From Halioglobus japonicus (lineage in GTDB: Bacteria; Pseudomonadota; Gammaproteobacteria; Pseudomonadales; Halieaceae), in assembly GCA_902705825.1 (NCBI GenBank), contig CACSIL010000012.1, positions 13-64,012 of the forward strand: a stretch of DNA of 64,000 bases, read 5' to 3'. Below are positions 54,043 to 62,273 of this stretch, one piece after another (the stretch's first letter is position 1; each line of letters starts with the position of its first letter). The notes under the pieces are model-generated. The model was not told where the DNA came from and ran no database searches. It saw only the letters and a list, made by a program, of their open reading frames with translations. The translations under genes and the position numbers were made by a program.

Positions 54043-54425
54043 TCAGACGTTTACGACGCGCATGAGCCGTGCCTTTGCATCATACTCTCGTGATTTATCA
54101 CGTTTGTCCAGTACCTTGTTGAATTTATTAGTAATATTTTTAACACTCTCCACTGATTCCTGAGCCGGGCGAGAGCATTTGTAGGGGTTCACAGCGCTCA
54201 CTGGCACCCAATTCACCAGCGCAGCCTCCATTTTCCACACGTTCTTGCCGTTCGCGATGCCATAGTGTGGTAAATCTACCAGTTCAGGCCTCCAAAAACG
54301 TCACCGTCTACGGGCGCCGCGCTGTTATCCCGAACATCGGTCTGGTAGATTGAAGCGCCCGCCGACGCTGACACCCCCAGACCGATACCCGTTGTCCCGG
54401 CGACTGTCGGCGTAAACCTCATCAT
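54043..54425 (-). pseudogene. Probable frameshifted small gene
   Basis: From ATG 54425 the minus strand encodes 49 residues (MMRFTPTVAG... to FGGLNW) and stops at 54276. A second open stretch in another frame, from 54300 to a stop at 54043 and without its own ATG upstream, has protein-like composition (RPELVDLPHYG, NPYKCSRP, KRDKSREYDAKARL). Adding one T to the T5 run at 54293-54297 (minus strand) would join them into one frame of about 127 residues. It may be a real frameshift or a sequencing error in the run. I do not recognise the protein. Confidence 0.4.
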
Positions 54426-54449
54426 AGCCACCACGGAGATTATTAAGTA

Positions 54450-55445
54450 ATGGCAACATACAAAGCGTTCTACATTCAGGAAAACAGCGACGGCAGCCTG
54501 CAGCGCTCAGTGGTGCAACGCGATACCAGTGACCTACCCGCCAATGAGGTGCTGGTTAAGGTGCAATACTCGTCACTCAACTTCAAGGATGCGATGTCAG
54601 CGCACGGCAACAAGGGCGTGACACGCGAGTTCCCCCATCAGGGTGGGATTGATGCCGCCGGGATTGTAGAAGAAAGCAGCAGTGGTGATTTCAAGCCGGG
54701 AGACAAGGTGATCGTAACGGGCTACGACCTGGGAATGAATACCGCAGGCGGCCTGGCGCAATACATACGAGTACCGGCGAGTTGGGCCCTGCGCTGCCCT
54801 CGCGGGTTGAACCCCAAACGCAGCATGTTATTCGGCACAGCCGGCCTGACCGCTCAACTGTGTATCAATAAACTGCAGCGCCAGGGTGTTACACCGGAGA
54901 AAGGACAGGTATTGGTAACCGGTGCCACCGGCGGCGTCGGCAGTATCGCCGTGGCACTGCTGGCCGGCGAAGGCTACGACGTGGTCGCCAGTTCCGGCAA
55001 GGCCGAACAGGCAGACATGCTCAGGGAGCTCGGAGCCAGCGAGGTGATAGACCGCGCTGAATTCAGCGAAGCGAACAGACGGCCGATGCTGAAGGAACGC
55101 TTTGCCGGGGCGGTCGATGTCGTTGGCGGAGAGACTCTGAGCAATGTGATCAAATCATTGAGAGCCGGTGGCAGTGTAGCCTGTTGCGGTCTGGTACAGT
55201 CCCCTACTTTCGACGCAACCGTGCTGCCGTTTATCCTGCGCGGCGTCAATTTACTGGGTGTGGATTCAGTGGAAATTCCACTGCCTGCCAAGCAAGCTGC
55301 CTGGAAGCAATTGGCTCGCAATGCAAAGCTCCCTGCTATTGAGTTACTCAATAGAGAGATCTCATTGCAGCAAGTGCCCCAGGCATTGGAGGAATTGTTC
55401 AACGGCGCAATGGTTGGCCATACCCTCGTCAAAATAGGGCGCTGA
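54450..55445 (+). CDS. acuI: Acrylyl-CoA reductase-type NADPH quinone oxidoreductase (YhdH/AcuI)
   Basis: A 331-residue zinc-free MDR-superfamily reductase. SSLNFKDAMSAHGNKGVTREFPHQGGIDAAG and the NADPH-binding VTGATGGVGSIAVALLAGEG are characteristic of the YhdH/AcuI group, which reduces acryloyl-CoA to propionyl-CoA. In marine bacteria this can serve breakdown of DMSP-derived acrylate or 3-hydroxypropionate, but no other gene of these pathways is nearby. Start ATG 54450 follows an ACGGAG site. Confidence 0.9.
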   Translation: MATYKAFYIQENSDGSLQRSVVQRDTSDLPANEVLVKVQYSSLNFKDAMSAHGNKGVTREFPHQGGIDAAGIVEESSSGDFKPGDKVIVTGYDLGMNTAGGLAQYIRVPASWALRCPRGLNPKRSMLFGTAGLTAQLCINKLQRQGVTPEKGQVLVTGATGGVGSIAVALLAGEGYDVVASSGKAEQADMLRELGASEVIDRAEFSEANRRPMLKERFAGAVDVVGGETLSNVIKSLRAGGSVACCGLVQSPTFDATVLPFILRGVNLLGVDSVEIPLPAKQAAWKQLARNAKLPAIELLNREISLQQVPQALEELFNGAMVGHTLVKIGR

Positions 55446-55470
55446 TCTATAACAGGCGGGTGTCAGCGAA

Positions 55471-55495
55471 GCGCAGGCTACGGCGTGGCCTGCGC
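55471..55495. terminator. Stem-loop between convergent acuI and TPR genes
   Basis: GCGCAGGC (55471-55478) pairs exactly with GCCTGCGC (55488-55495) across a 9-base loop. There is no T-run on either side, so it may assist termination in another way or be an RNA-stability element. It overlaps the end of the TPR gene. Confidence 0.4.
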
Positions 55496-56296
55496 CTGCT
55501 TATGCAGCTGCTTCGCTGTTTCCATCAACTGCCTGTTGACGGCTGTCTCCCGCCTGGCCAGAAGTTGCTCCTGCGCAACGTCAAGATAGAGCAGAGCCTC
55601 GTCGTTTCGACCAGCGAGCAGCAGTAGCTCGGCAACATCCACTTGCCATTGCGGCGTTGCGCGCAACTTCTCATCAAGCAGCGCCATGCGCTCAATCGCC
55701 GCCTGGTAGTTGCCGCGTTGCCTCTCCAGATCTATAGCATAACGCTGCAAGCTGGTGACTTGCCCTCGCTCTGCTATGCGCCTGTCCAGCAACGCCAAGG
55801 CATCGTCGACGCCGCGCTGCGGCTGATCAGCCATCAATCGGGCGGCCGACAGGTAATACCCTGGATCCAGCGTATCGTTAACACTTATCAGGGTCTCGTA
55901 GTCGACTAGCGCAAGCTGGTTTTCGCCAATATCCCGGAGCAATCGGGCGCGGTAGCCCAGTGCTGATCCCTGTGTTGGAAACTCGCGCAGGTACCGATCG
56001 AAGTAGGGGCGGGCCTGGGTGTAATGCTTCTGCCGGAAAAGTATTACGCCGTGGATATATGCGGCGTCTGCTGGGTCGCCACGGGATTCAACCCACCGGA
56101 CATCTGCCAGCGCCTGTTCAGGCTGGTTATCTTCCATATAGGCCAGTGCACGCTGCAGGCGTGGCACCGGATTTTTGGGGTTTTGCTCGATCTGTCGTGA
56201 TAGCGCCTGGATGCGTTCAGAGACACCCGCATCGGCCCACAGCAGGTCGTGTGGTAATAACACCAGCAACAAAAGTACGATTTGAAAAGATTTCAT
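55478..56296 (-). CDS. Exported tetratricopeptide-repeat protein
   Basis: A 272-residue protein with signal peptide (about 1-23) and a series of helical TPR units across residues 35-260 (RLQRALAYMEDNQPEQALADVRWVE, YIHGVILFRQKHYTQARPYFDRYL). Such proteins serve as scaffolds. It follows the metallophosphoesterase gene by 51 bases on the same strand and is likely in its operon; I recall this pair in other marine gammaproteobacteria. Cargo unknown. Confidence 0.88.
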   Translation of the reverse strand: MKSFQIVLLLLVLLPHDLLWADAGVSERIQALSRQIEQNPKNPVPRLQRALAYMEDNQPEQALADVRWVESRGDPADAAYIHGVILFRQKHYTQARPYFDRYLREFPTQGSALGYRARLLRDIGENQLALVDYETLISVNDTLDPGYYLSAARLMADQPQRGVDDALALLDRRIAERGQVTSLQRYAIDLERQRGNYQAAIERMALLDEKLRATPQWQVDVAELLLLAGRNDEALLYLDVAQEQLLARRETAVNRQLMETAKQLHKQAQATP

Positions 56297-56347
56297 CGTT
56301 TGAAACCCACACGGGTTACATGCCCTGCCCTCTCGTAAAAGGCTGGG

Positions 56348-57823
56348 TTAACGGGTTATCACAAAGGAGTCCAGAACTGTCCCGTTCACGTCCACAAAAC
56401 TGGCCTCAAGACGACTCTCATCCACGTCGATTACTACAGAACCCAATTCCAACTGGCTGAAAATATTTGCCGGATGGGGGAAACCCTCGGTCGTGGTGGT
56501 CACCTTGCCGCCGTTGCCGGCGACCGTGTAGACGACTTTATCGTCCAATCCATTGCGGGCGATCTGGGTGTACGCCTCATCACCCTGCCCGCTGGCGGGC
56601 ATATCCATATCATTCAATTCGGCCATGGTCTGGGCATCAAACGTCTCCGAAAGGCCGGTATGCCCGTTGATATAATAAGAGCGCTCGTAAATGTGGCTAT
56701 GCCCGGCGTAGGCCACGTCAACCCCGTATTGTTCGAATATCGGCGTAAACTCTTCTCTTATGGTAAATATAGGTTGATCGATACCGAAGAGTTCGCTGTC
56801 CGAATCGTGGCTGCCCTTGGTATACGGTGGGTGATGATAAATCACTATCGTCCAATCCAGATTGTTGGACATAAGATCGTCTTTCAGCCACTGCATCATC
56901 GCCGCGCGACTGTCGTTATCTCGAATGGCGAGCTGTGAATCGAGGCTCACGATATGCACATTGGCATAATCAAATGAGTAGTATTGCTCCGTGCCGGAAG
57001 GCAGGCCACCCACCTCCGCGTCTGCGGGTAGTGTGAAAATATTGAGATACGGCATGGGGCTGTCGGGTGCAGGATCAGGCCCGCCGTTTGCGCCATCGCC
57101 CAACACCGTATAGTCATTGGGACTGCTTGCGGTGGATCCACCCAGACTCCCCATCTCATGATTGCCGATAGTGGGCCACACCGGGGTCGTCGCAAGTACC
57201 TCTGTGTACACATCAAAAACCGCGCTCTGATGTTCCATATCGGTTCCCTGATCATAGGCGTTGTCGCCCAGCATCAGAAATAGATCCGCCGGTTCATTTC
57301 CCTGGTTTTCAGCCCAATTCATGAAGCCATCGCGCACGTAACCGGACTCCGGCTTGCCTGTACCGCCCACGCCGGAATCACCTACAATCCAGATACGCGT
57401 ATTGCCATCAGCTGGCAATTCACCGGTAACCGGTGCGGTGCGAAAATGATGCGCTTCGTCAGCAACACCAGCGCCTCCTACCGAATAATAATACGTTGTT
57501 TGCGGCTCAAGCCCGCTGAGCAACACTTCGCTGTGCCCGGTTGCCGTCACCGTGGCGTCTGTCTTACTGCCCGCTGGCAACGCGGCCATGTCGGTACCGA
57601 AACAGACACTGCTCGCCTCTGCCTCGCCATCCACGTTACCCCGCCACTTGATAATGACGCTATCTGAACTCAGCTGCTGCAGGAAGAGCCGTTCAGCCTC
57701 TACTGCCGTTCCTGTGCAAGTGGTAGACGCGTTGTTATCGTCATCATCGTTGTTGTTATTGTTGCTACAGCCCGTCATCACCAAGCTGGTGCCGACCAAC
57801 ACAGGTATTAGCGATTTGATCAT
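56348..57823 (-). CDS. Purple-acid-phosphatase-like metallophosphoesterase lipoprotein
   Basis: A 491-residue lipoprotein (lipobox LVMTGC) with a short N/D-rich linker. An N-terminal fibronectin-like domain (about 42-132) is followed by a metallophosphoesterase domain: IVGDSGVGG, LMLGDNAYDQG, IGNHEMG, VIYHHPPYTKGSHDSDSE and AGHSHIYERS, the full set of metal ligands. It ends with a conserved beta-rich tail. Probably a surface or periplasmic phosphatase releasing phosphate from organic esters. Forms an operon with the TPR gene. Confidence 0.92.
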   Translation of the reverse strand: MIKSLIPVLVGTSLVMTGCSNNNNNDDDDNNASTTCTGTAVEAERLFLQQLSSDSVIIKWRGNVDGEAEASSVCFGTDMAALPAGSKTDATVTATGHSEVLLSGLEPQTTYYYSVGGAGVADEAHHFRTAPVTGELPADGNTRIWIVGDSGVGGTGKPESGYVRDGFMNWAENQGNEPADLFLMLGDNAYDQGTDMEHQSAVFDVYTEVLATTPVWPTIGNHEMGSLGGSTASSPNDYTVLGDGANGGPDPAPDSPMPYLNIFTLPADAEVGGLPSGTEQYYSFDYANVHIVSLDSQLAIRDNDSRAAMMQWLKDDLMSNNLDWTIVIYHHPPYTKGSHDSDSELFGIDQPIFTIREEFTPIFEQYGVDVAYAGHSHIYERSYYINGHTGLSETFDAQTMAELNDMDMPASGQGDEAYTQIARNGLDDKVVYTVAGNGGKVTTTTEGFPHPANIFSQLELGSVVIDVDESRLEASFVDVNGTVLDSFVITR

Positions 57824-58129
57824 CTGGCAGCCTCTGCGCGTTGCTTATTGTTAGAATAATCGATGACTCAGCATAAGTTATCCATACAGCGTAGCGCAAT
57901 ACCTCGGCTTTGAAGCCTGCAGTGGAAACTGAGAGTCTTTGTAGAGATAGAGAGCCTTCAGCGGAATTAAAAGCCTTCAGCGAATTTGAGAGCCTTCAGC
58001 GAAACAAAGACCCAGAATCGAAATAAGAAGCCATCGGTAAAAACTGCCGCACGCAGTGGGGCACAAAGCAACACGCCCGCTTTCAACAAAAATACAAAAC
58101 CAATATTTTCAATATGGCCGACAGTGCCG
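57824..58129. other. Intergenic stretch holding tandem repeats
   Basis: About 306 bases. Apart from the 19-bp tandem repeats (57931-58010) I find no gene, terminator or RNA. The left part carries the promoter of the phosphatase gene; the right part ends at the small membrane-protein gene. Confidence 0.5.
57931..58010. repeat. 19-bp tandem repeats, three clear units plus one degenerate
   Basis: The core AGAGCCTTCAGCG (second copy AAAGCCTTCAGCG) recurs at about 57951, 57970 and 57989, a strict 19-base period, with a diverged unit (GAGAGTCTTTG) in register at 57931. They do not lie in a coding frame. A protein-binding array or slippage product is possible. Confidence 0.8.
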
Positions 58130-58321
58130 TCAGACCACCCGAGTCCCCCGAATGGCAACCGGTTTGCTGCGCTGAGATTTCCATTCGGCCAGCGCAACCA
58201 GCAACCCGACCAGCAGCCCCTTCACCGCGCCAATATAGACACCTCCAGGTGTCATAAATAGCAGTGCCAGCACATAGCCCGCGACCGTGCACAACATCAG
58301 TATTCGAATGTAATTAAACAA
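58130..58321 (-). CDS. Small two-helix membrane protein
   Basis: A 63-residue protein with two hydrophobic segments (about 6-26 and 30-46, MFNYIRILMLCTVAGYVLAL and GAVKGLLVGLLVALAEW) and a basic tail. No family recognised. The reading frame has protein-like composition and the start follows GGGGCAATTTG, a weak site. Function unknown; it may be a real small membrane protein. Confidence 0.5.
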   Translation of the reverse strand: MFNYIRILMLCTVAGYVLALLFMTPGGVYIGAVKGLLVGLLVALAEWKSQRSKPVAIRGTRVV

Positions 58322-58522
58322 ATTGCCCCTCCTACGCCCCGGTTCTTGAAGCCCCTTCAGGCGCTCTACAGCACAGCAACTAGAGCAGCGCTTGCGGCCA
58401 TTTAGGCCCGCACTGCGTGTACGGTCAACGGATTACTGGAGATAAGTAGAGAAAATAGCTACACAATGAGACCTGCTAGACATTTTCAGAACAGGAGCAT
58501 GGGAAATCGTTTGCGGGCTTTT

Positions 58523-58966
58523 TTAGCGTAACTGGCCCAGCGGTCTATCATCGGCGCGACGACCGCGGCTGCCCCGACGTTCAGAATGACCCGTCGTGAC
58601 GTACGCACTGGTTAACGTATCGAAATGGGCGCGTCGGTCACCGTCCTTATTTCGCCTGTCAGAATGATGTAAATAGGTGCATGTGCACCTACGTGATACG
58701 CAATCAACGACAGGGATATGCGGCACCTCTCGCATCAGAAATCGGGTACCTGCCAGAGCCTTTGCGGTGTCACATGCCCCCTCTTTTACCACGATTTCGG
58801 CGGCTCTATAGGGGGAATCCTGCCCCCCGGCGCAATGCTTGCCATGCTTCTGTTGTACGCGCGCACGCATTCGCTGCGCTGATTTCATTGACGTTTTTGT
58901 TGGCTTGCTCTTGAATATCCCGAATATACCCGACAGTAAGGCCGGGCGTTTTGACATCTTTTTCAT
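58523..58966 (-). CDS. Conserved basic protein with CxCxYxHHxDRR motif
   Basis: A 147-residue protein read from ATG 58966 (MKKMSKRPALLSGIFGIF). Its central part (VKEGACDTAKALAGTRFLMREVPHIPVVDC then RCTCTYLHHSDRRNKDGDRR) has a Cys-rich CxCxYxHHxDRR block that I recall from short hypothetical proteins in gammaproteobacteria. The C-terminus is Arg/Asp-rich. The Cys/His set may bind metal. The open frame extends further upstream to 59035 without better start. Unknown function. Confidence 0.65.
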   Translation of the reverse strand: MKKMSKRPALLSGIFGIFKSKPTKTSMKSAQRMRARVQQKHGKHCAGGQDSPYRAAEIVVKEGACDTAKALAGTRFLMREVPHIPVVDCVSRRCTCTYLHHSDRRNKDGDRRAHFDTLTSAYVTTGHSERRGSRGRRADDRPLGQLR

Positions 58967-59154
58967 GATCTCTTGCCTGACTGCAACCTCTCTATAATTG
59001 CTACTGTGACGATGATACGCGAGCGCCGCCAGCAATCACTTGCAAGCGGCAGACGCTACAACTTTTATATAGCTCAGTTTCGCTCAAGCTTCAAATATCA
59101 GTCAAAAATGCGCCAGGCTTGGGGGCTAGTAACCCAGACCGGTTCATTCAGAAA

Positions 59155-59183
59155 TTGACATTCATGTGGGAGTGGACAATGCT
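59155..59183 (+). promoter_or_regulatory. Candidate promoter of mscL
   Basis: TTGACA at 59155-59160, exact -35 consensus, is followed after 17 bases by AATGCT (59178-59183), a partial match to the -10 consensus. It lies about 50 bases upstream of the mscL start codon. Confidence 0.4.
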
Positions 59184-59235
59184 TATCGAACCTTTCCAAT
59201 TCGCAGAATAAAACTGACACATTGAGGTTATAATT

Positions 59236-59682
59236 ATGCTGGACGAATTCAAGAAATTTGCTATGCGCGGCAATGTTGTTGATATGGCTGTCGGTATCAT
59301 CATCGGCGGCGCATTCGGAACCATTGTCAAAAGCCTCGTATCCGATGTGATAATGCCACCAATTGGGCTGTTGCTGGGCGGTGTTGATTTTTCCGATCTG
59401 TTTGTCACCCTCAAGGAAGGTGCAATCGCGGGCCCCTACACCACCCTCGCTGCAGCGCAGGAAGCTGGCGCGGTCACAATCAGCTACGGGTTATTCATCA
59501 ATTCAGTTATCAGTTTCCTGATTGTCGCCTTTGCTGTGTTTTTGCTGATCAAAGGTATCAATAATTTACAGGCGGAAGAAGCTGAACCCGAAGAGGAAGT
59601 GACAACAAAGGACTGTCCTTTCTGTATGACGTCAATCGCCATTGCGGCAACTCGTTGCCCGAACTGCACCTCCACACTGTAA
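59236..59682 (+). CDS. mscL: Large-conductance mechanosensitive channel with zinc-ribbon tail
   Basis: A 148-residue channel that opens when the membrane is stretched and releases solutes on osmotic downshock. The N-terminus ([20 protein letters not shown]) and TM1 ([21 protein letters not shown]) are standard, TM2 about 83-106. Instead of the plain C-terminal helix, it ends with CPFC (127-130) and CPNC (141-144), a zinc-ribbon-like tail. A Rho-independent terminator follows. Confidence 0.96.
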   Translation: MLDEFKKFAMRGNVVDMAVGIIIGGAFGTIVKSLVSDVIMPPIGLLLGGVDFSDLFVTLKEGAIAGPYTTLAAAQEAGAVTISYGLFINSVISFLIVAFAVFLLIKGINNLQAEEAEPEEEVTTKDCPFCMTSIAIAATRCPNCTSTL

Positions 59683-59697
59683 CCGCATACTTCGTTC

Positions 59698-59731
59698 CCG
59701 CTCAGGTACAGACACCCTGAGCGGTTTGGTT
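59698..59731 (+). terminator. Rho-independent terminator of mscL
   Basis: CCGCTCAGG (59698-59706) pairs exactly with CCTGAGCGG (59716-59724) across a 9-base loop, followed by TTTGGTT. It lies 16 bases past the mscL stop codon. Confidence 0.8.
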
Positions 59732-59782
59732 ATAACAAGCGCGCGCTGATAAATCAGTGCGCAGCCTGCTTGGCAAACAGCA

Positions 59783-60874
59783 TCAAGCGTGCTGGAAGTA
59801 GAAGAAATTGAAGACCAGCCCCACAGTATAAACAACCGGGAAAGCCCAATGAGCTGCGGTATCGATACGTTTGGCTGCATTGCGGTGACCGCGCTTCCAA
59901 AGACTGTTCACAAGTAAGCTCTCATAGATACAAAGACACATCACAATAAATGAGTACAGAAGCACCGCATCCGTAAAGGTAAAATACGAGATACGCGGCA
60001 TACTGCCATCAATCAGGAACTGGTAGGCCACGATAGTCAATATCCCGATAAAAGCCACGTTAAGACGGTCGGCCAGATTTTCAATATCCATCCAGAAAAC
60101 AGCCCACATGAGCGATACCAACAGTACCAGTGGAAACATAACCTTCCAGAGCATATTGGATGACTTTCGCTCCAGCGTGATCGTCATAGTGATCTCGGAA
60201 AACTCCGCCTTGGTGCCGTAATAGCGAAAATCTGCAGTGCCGGCTGTTAGATCCAGGTTGAGTAAATCCCACTGTGCGATGTTCACCTTCTGATTGACCT
60301 CCGCATACTCCTCGGTGGCACCGAGCACGTTCTGGTCAACCACCAGTTTGACCTGATCGCTGTAATCACCAAAGGAAATGAGTGATGCCTGCAGTGTTTG
60401 CACATCGAAGGGAAAGCTCTGCAACGCCATAGGCGTCTCAAGGGTGACATTGCGCTGGTCTTTATAGCGCACTGTGCCATCGGGCCGCACAGTAATACGC
60501 ACAGCATTTATATCGCCATTGCCGATCTCATTCACGATAAGCAGCTGCGGCCACCAACCTGTGAACAACTCGTTAAACTGAAACTCTCCCTGAAACAGCT
60601 TGTAATCAGCGCCCTCGACGCTGGGGTCGAACGCCAGTCGCGGATCATTCCACTGTGCAATCAGGATAAGCTCAGCCTGGAAGGCCTCTTCCACCTCGTC
60701 CATATCAATAATGTCTGCGAGAAATACACCCAGTTTGACCTCGGTCGGTGAACTCGGTGGATTAGGCATACCTGGATCAATCGCGTGCGCCGTATTTGCG
60801 CAGTACACCGCCAGCAAAAAAACGGCCGGAATTGATAAGCGTAAGCGGGTGCATATAGTCATTTTGTCTGCCAT
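59783..60874 (-). CDS. Bacterial pentameric ligand-gated ion channel (Cys-loop family relative)
   Basis: A 363-residue protein with a signal peptide (about 1-31), an extracellular beta-sandwich (about 45-235, with FPFDVQTLQASLISFGDY, the loop equivalent to the Cys-loop but without its Cys pair), and four membrane helices: TM1 MLWKVMFPLVLLVSLMW, TM2 ENLADRLNVAFIGILTIVAYQFLIDGSMP (pore-lining), TM3 FTDAVLLYSFIVMCLCIYES and TM4 near the C-terminus. It forms a homopentameric channel of the GLIC/ELIC type. Ligand and ion selectivity are unknown. Convergent with mscL, 100 bases away. Confidence 0.93.
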   Translation of the reverse strand: MADKMTICTRLRLSIPAVFLLAVYCANTAHAIDPGMPNPPSSPTEVKLGVFLADIIDMDEVEEAFQAELILIAQWNDPRLAFDPSVEGADYKLFQGEFQFNELFTGWWPQLLIVNEIGNGDINAVRITVRPDGTVRYKDQRNVTLETPMALQSFPFDVQTLQASLISFGDYSDQVKLVVDQNVLGATEEYAEVNQKVNIAQWDLLNLDLTAGTADFRYYGTKAEFSEITMTITLERKSSNMLWKVMFPLVLLVSLMWAVFWMDIENLADRLNVAFIGILTIVAYQFLIDGSMPRISYFTFTDAVLLYSFIVMCLCIYESLLVNSLWKRGHRNAAKRIDTAAHWAFPVVYTVGLVFNFFYFQHA

Positions 60875-61042
60875 GTCATGTCCAGATTATCGATATTATT
60901 TTTCTTACCACTGGGGCTGTAAAGTCTCACGCAGAGACCACTTGAGTTCTGCACATTGCCCTCACCGGTGCCATGTTAAAGACCAGTGGGTATACAGAGC
61001 AATACAATGATGATGTGAATAACTACTTGCCAGTACCGCTGT

Positions 61043-61081
61043 GTGGTAAATTTGTTCGCGACCGCGTCGACAAATTACCAC
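61043..61081 (+). promoter_or_regulatory. Inverted repeat just upstream of a secreted-protein gene
   Basis: GTGGTAAATTTGT (61043-61055) and ACAAATTACCAC (61070-61081) are near-perfect reverse complements, with one extra base in the left arm and a 14-base loop that holds CGCG/GCG pairs. The stem ends 17 bases before the start codon at 61099, just ahead of the GGGGAGAG ribosome site. A 5' UTR hairpin or operator is possible. Confidence 0.5.
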
Positions 61082-61098
61082 GATAGTGGGGAGAGAAG

Positions 61099-61416
61099 AT
61101 GAGAAATGTGATTTTATTGCTCTGCGCATTCGCACTGCCGAGTGCCGGAGCTGCCGCTGCATGTGATCTTGAAAATAAGAGAGAGATTCAGGTAGGCGCC
61201 AGCACGGGCGTTGCCGGAGAATGCTCTAATACCGGCGCCACAGTACGCTGTATCAGCGACGGCGAGAACACACAACGACTGAACTGCGATGGCCCCGAAG
61301 GCACATTCAGCGGCCCCAATTTACAAACGCTGATAGCGACCGCCTGCGGCTGCAGTGCCTCTTCTGAGGATGATAACGAGGTGGCAGAACAACTGCAGCA
61401 GGCGGTAGACGACTGA
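61099..61416 (+). CDS. Small Cys-rich secreted protein
   Basis: A 105-residue protein with signal peptide (about 1-20, SAGAAA). The mature part has six Cys (C22, C42, C51, C63, C83, C85), probably in disulfides, and an acidic tail (DDDNE). No family recognised. It starts behind GGGGAGAGAAG and a large hairpin. It may be a secreted or periplasmic small protein. Confidence 0.65.
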   Translation: MRNVILLLCAFALPSAGAAAACDLENKREIQVGASTGVAGECSNTGATVRCISDGENTQRLNCDGPEGTFSGPNLQTLIATACGCSASSEDDNEVAEQLQQAVDD

Positions 61417-61554
61417 TAACGCCATGTGTCCGCGACAATCTGTGCTGGGCAAAGTGCCCGGCACGATTGCAAACTCAGATCTGCACTTTGTACTTTAACG
61501 CACGCTTACCCTAGAATACTCCACCTCCTTCTCAAAACGCCGAGACCAAAATTT

Positions 61555-62163
61555 GTGGCCAAGCACACCAAGAAAGTTCGCGACCTTACCCTTCTGACAA
61601 AAAAACACCCGGCCATTCAGGCGCTGATGCAAAAAAAGAGCGCTCCTGAAATTCACGGCACGAAAGTCTGGGCTTCGAGCTACTTCATTATGGATTTTCT
61701 GGATGACAACCCACCGCCAGAAAACGCATCTATTCTCGAGGTCGGCTGCGGCTGGGGCGTGCTGAGTTTGTATTGTGCCAAAAAGTTTAACGCCAAAGTG
61801 CTGGCCACGGACGCAGACAAATTGGTATTCCCATTTCTGAAACTACACGCCAAGGAAAACGGCGTAAAAGTGAAAACAAAAGTCAGCCGGTATGAAGAAA
61901 TCAGCGACGCTGTACTTGCCAAGCAGGATATTATCGTCGGCGGCGACATCTGTTTCTGGGATGAACAGGTAGACGCCTTATATGACACAATCAAGCGCGG
62001 CCTGAAAAATGGCGTGCAAACAATCATTATTGCCGATCCCGGTCGCCCCACATTCCACGATCTGGCGCAGCGCTGCAAACGCGATTTCAGGGCTTTCCTG
62101 GTTGCCTATGGTGTCTCAGACCCAGCGAACTACGATGGGTATTTATTGATTGTGAGCAATTAG
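61555..62163 (+). CDS. Class I SAM-dependent methyltransferase
   Basis: A 202-residue protein from GTG 61555 (VAKHTKKVRDLTLL; an open frame extends further up to 61426 without a good start). Motif I is ILEVGCGWGVLSLYCAKKF (about residue 52-70), followed by KVLATDAD, the acidic residue binding the SAM ribose, and motif II DIIVGGDICFWDE. It resembles the lysine methyltransferase (METTL/Methyltransf_16) group, with VWASSYFIMDFL upstream of motif I. Substrate unknown. Confidence 0.82.
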   Translation: MAKHTKKVRDLTLLTKKHPAIQALMQKKSAPEIHGTKVWASSYFIMDFLDDNPPPENASILEVGCGWGVLSLYCAKKFNAKVLATDADKLVFPFLKLHAKENGVKVKTKVSRYEEISDAVLAKQDIIVGGDICFWDEQVDALYDTIKRGLKNGVQTIIIADPGRPTFHDLAQRCKRDFRAFLVAYGVSDPANYDGYLLIVSN

Positions 62164-62218
62164 CAGTTTCGACACATATGGCAGGGCTGTCTGTATGCTC
62201 GGCGTAACAGACGCCAAC

Positions 62219-62243
62219 AAAAAACCGGGCATCCCTGCCCGGT
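62219..62243 (-). terminator. Rho-independent terminator of rhlE
   Basis: ACCGGGCA (62224-62231) pairs exactly with TGCCCGGT (62236-62243) across a 4-base loop. On the minus strand it is followed by six T residues, about 30 bases past the rhlE stop. Confidence 0.85.
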
Positions 62244-62273
62244 CTCATCCACTGGTTTTACTGCAGTAAGGGT

